Positions 5,197 through 5,791 of a stretch of DNA of 5,791 nt are shown in pieces (position 1 is the first letter of the stretch; each line of letters starts with the position of its first letter). The notes beneath the pieces are model-generated. The model worked only from the letters and a program-made list of their open reading frames with translations, was not told where the DNA came from and made no database searches. The DNA comes from Spirochaetaceae bacterium. GTDB lineage: Bacteria > Spirochaetota > Spirochaetia > SZUA-6 > RPPD01. The stretch lies in assembly GCA_003818675.1 (NCBI GenBank), contig RPPD01000164.1, positions 1 through 5,791 of the forward strand, in the 5' to 3' direction. Made by a program: the position numbers and the translations under genes.

Positions 5197-5790
5197 TTAA
5201 CCATTAAATATTTGTTGTGTCAATTGCCCGCATGCAGCGTGAATATCCGCGCCCTTTTCCTGCCTGATACACGCTTCAATTCCAGCCCTCGCAAGAACAT
5301 CGGCAAAATTGGCAATCCTTTTTCCAGATGGGCGCCTGTAGCCTGTCTGGCCAACAGCATTATATGGAATCAGGTTGACAAACGATGGAAGCCCATTAAT
5401 AAAGTTACAAAGCTCACGTGCATCATCTGTTGAATCATTTACATTATCAATCAGAATGTATTCAAATGTGATCCTGTTCTTTGTCAGATCTGCATAATAC
5501 CGCAGGGCTATTTTGAGTTCTTCCAGGGGATATTTTCTATTGATTGGCACAAGGACATCCCTGACCTGGTTTTTTGCCGAATGAAGTGAAACCGCCAATC
5601 TGCACGGAAATGATTCATCAGCACAGGTTCTGATGCCTGGAACAATCCCTGCAGTCGAAACAGTAAGATGCCTGCGGCTCATTCCAAAGCACTTTGGGTG
5701 CGTCAGTATTTCAAGCGCTTTTTTCACCGATTCAATATTTAAAAACGGTTCCCCCTGACCCATTGCCACAGCATTGTTTATTGCAGAACC
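5197..5790 (-). CDS. rlmN: 23S rRNA/tRNA adenine-C2 methyltransferase RlmN, 5' truncated by the window end
   Basis: RlmN is a radical-SAM enzyme that methylates C2 of A2503 in 23S rRNA and of A37 in some tRNAs. The 197 visible residues are the C-terminal part: 'AMGQGEPFLN' (usually GMGEPLLN), 'RHLTVSTAGIVPGI', 'LAVSLHS', 'PINRKYPLEEL', 'RITFEYILIDNVNDS', 'VNLIPYN', 'RPSGKRI' and 'GADIHAACGQL'. The Cys in the last motif (visible residue 187) corresponds to the catalytic cysteine near the C-terminus (Cys355 in E. coli). The CxxxCxxC iron-sulfur motif and the N-terminal domain lie beyond the window. The GTG at 5769 is internal, because conserved sequence continues to the window edge. The neighbouring tRNA-Leu has G37, so it should not be an A37 substrate. 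Confidence 0.95.
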   Translation of the reverse strand, partial: GSAINNAVAMGQGEPFLNIESVKKALEILTHPKCFGMSRRHLTVSTAGIVPGIRTCADESFPCRLAVSLHSAKNQVRDVLVPINRKYPLEELKIALRYYADLTKNRITFEYILIDNVNDSTDDARELCNFINGLPSFVNLIPYNAVGQTGYRRPSGKRIANFADVLARAGIEACIRQEKGADIHAACGQLTQQIFNG

Positions 5791-5791
5791 A

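Noticed and set aside
5197..5769. RlmN read as a complete 190-residue protein starting at GTG 5769.
   Set aside because: The radical-SAM cysteine motif and N-terminal domain would be missing, and the family-like sequence 'INNAVAMGQGEP' runs across the GTG to the window edge; it is a window truncation, not a short gene.

Overview
The window looks like ordinary chromosomal DNA from a spirochaete (Spirochaetota, probably the Treponema/Spirochaeta side). This rests on the gene order carD-like regulator, ispD, ispF, on moderate-GC DNA with strong sigma-70-type promoters, and on the overall look of the proteins. From memory, Treponema pallidum also has a CarD protein next to an IspD/IspF gene. The genus cannot be settled from the sequence alone.

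Layout. (1) Bases 2-655, plus strand: the 3' part of a membrane protein of the GIDE/BAM type, the bacterial relatives of the non-RING part of human MUL1/MAPL. (2) 755-2338, plus: a complete family 5 (OppA/DppA-type) substrate-binding protein with its own SD and a plausible promoter; no permease or ATPase genes lie beside it. (3) 2417-4280, plus: a tight three-gene unit, carD/cdnL-like regulator, ispD, ispF, joined by 4-nt overlaps (GTGA, then ATGA). A near-consensus promoter ends only 8 nt before the carD ATG, so its mRNA is predicted to be leaderless. The CarD protein carries a roughly 56-residue lysine/proline-rich tail resembling histone H1. (4) 4401-5066, plus: a small exported lytic transglycosylase with its own promoter. 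Its signal peptide is encoded, but no ATG, GTG or TTG precedes it in frame; the best-placed start is ATC. (5) Minus strand from 5790 down to 5099: the 3' part of rlmN, followed 13 nt later by a tRNA-Leu(CAG) gene, convergent with the transglycosylase.

How the genes fit together. ispD and ispF encode two steps of the MEP (non-mevalonate) isoprenoid pathway and are apparently co-transcribed and translationally coupled with an RNA-polymerase-binding regulator. The transglycosylase and the binding protein act in the periplasm or envelope. rlmN and tRNA-Leu belong to the translation machinery.

I see no mobile element, CRISPR array, phage gene, toxin-antitoxin pair or defence system, and no new multi-gene system. 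The points most worth a second look are the predicted leaderless carD transcript, the H1-like tail on CarD, and the missing canonical start codon of the transglycosylase. No gene-free stretch exceeds about 120 bases.
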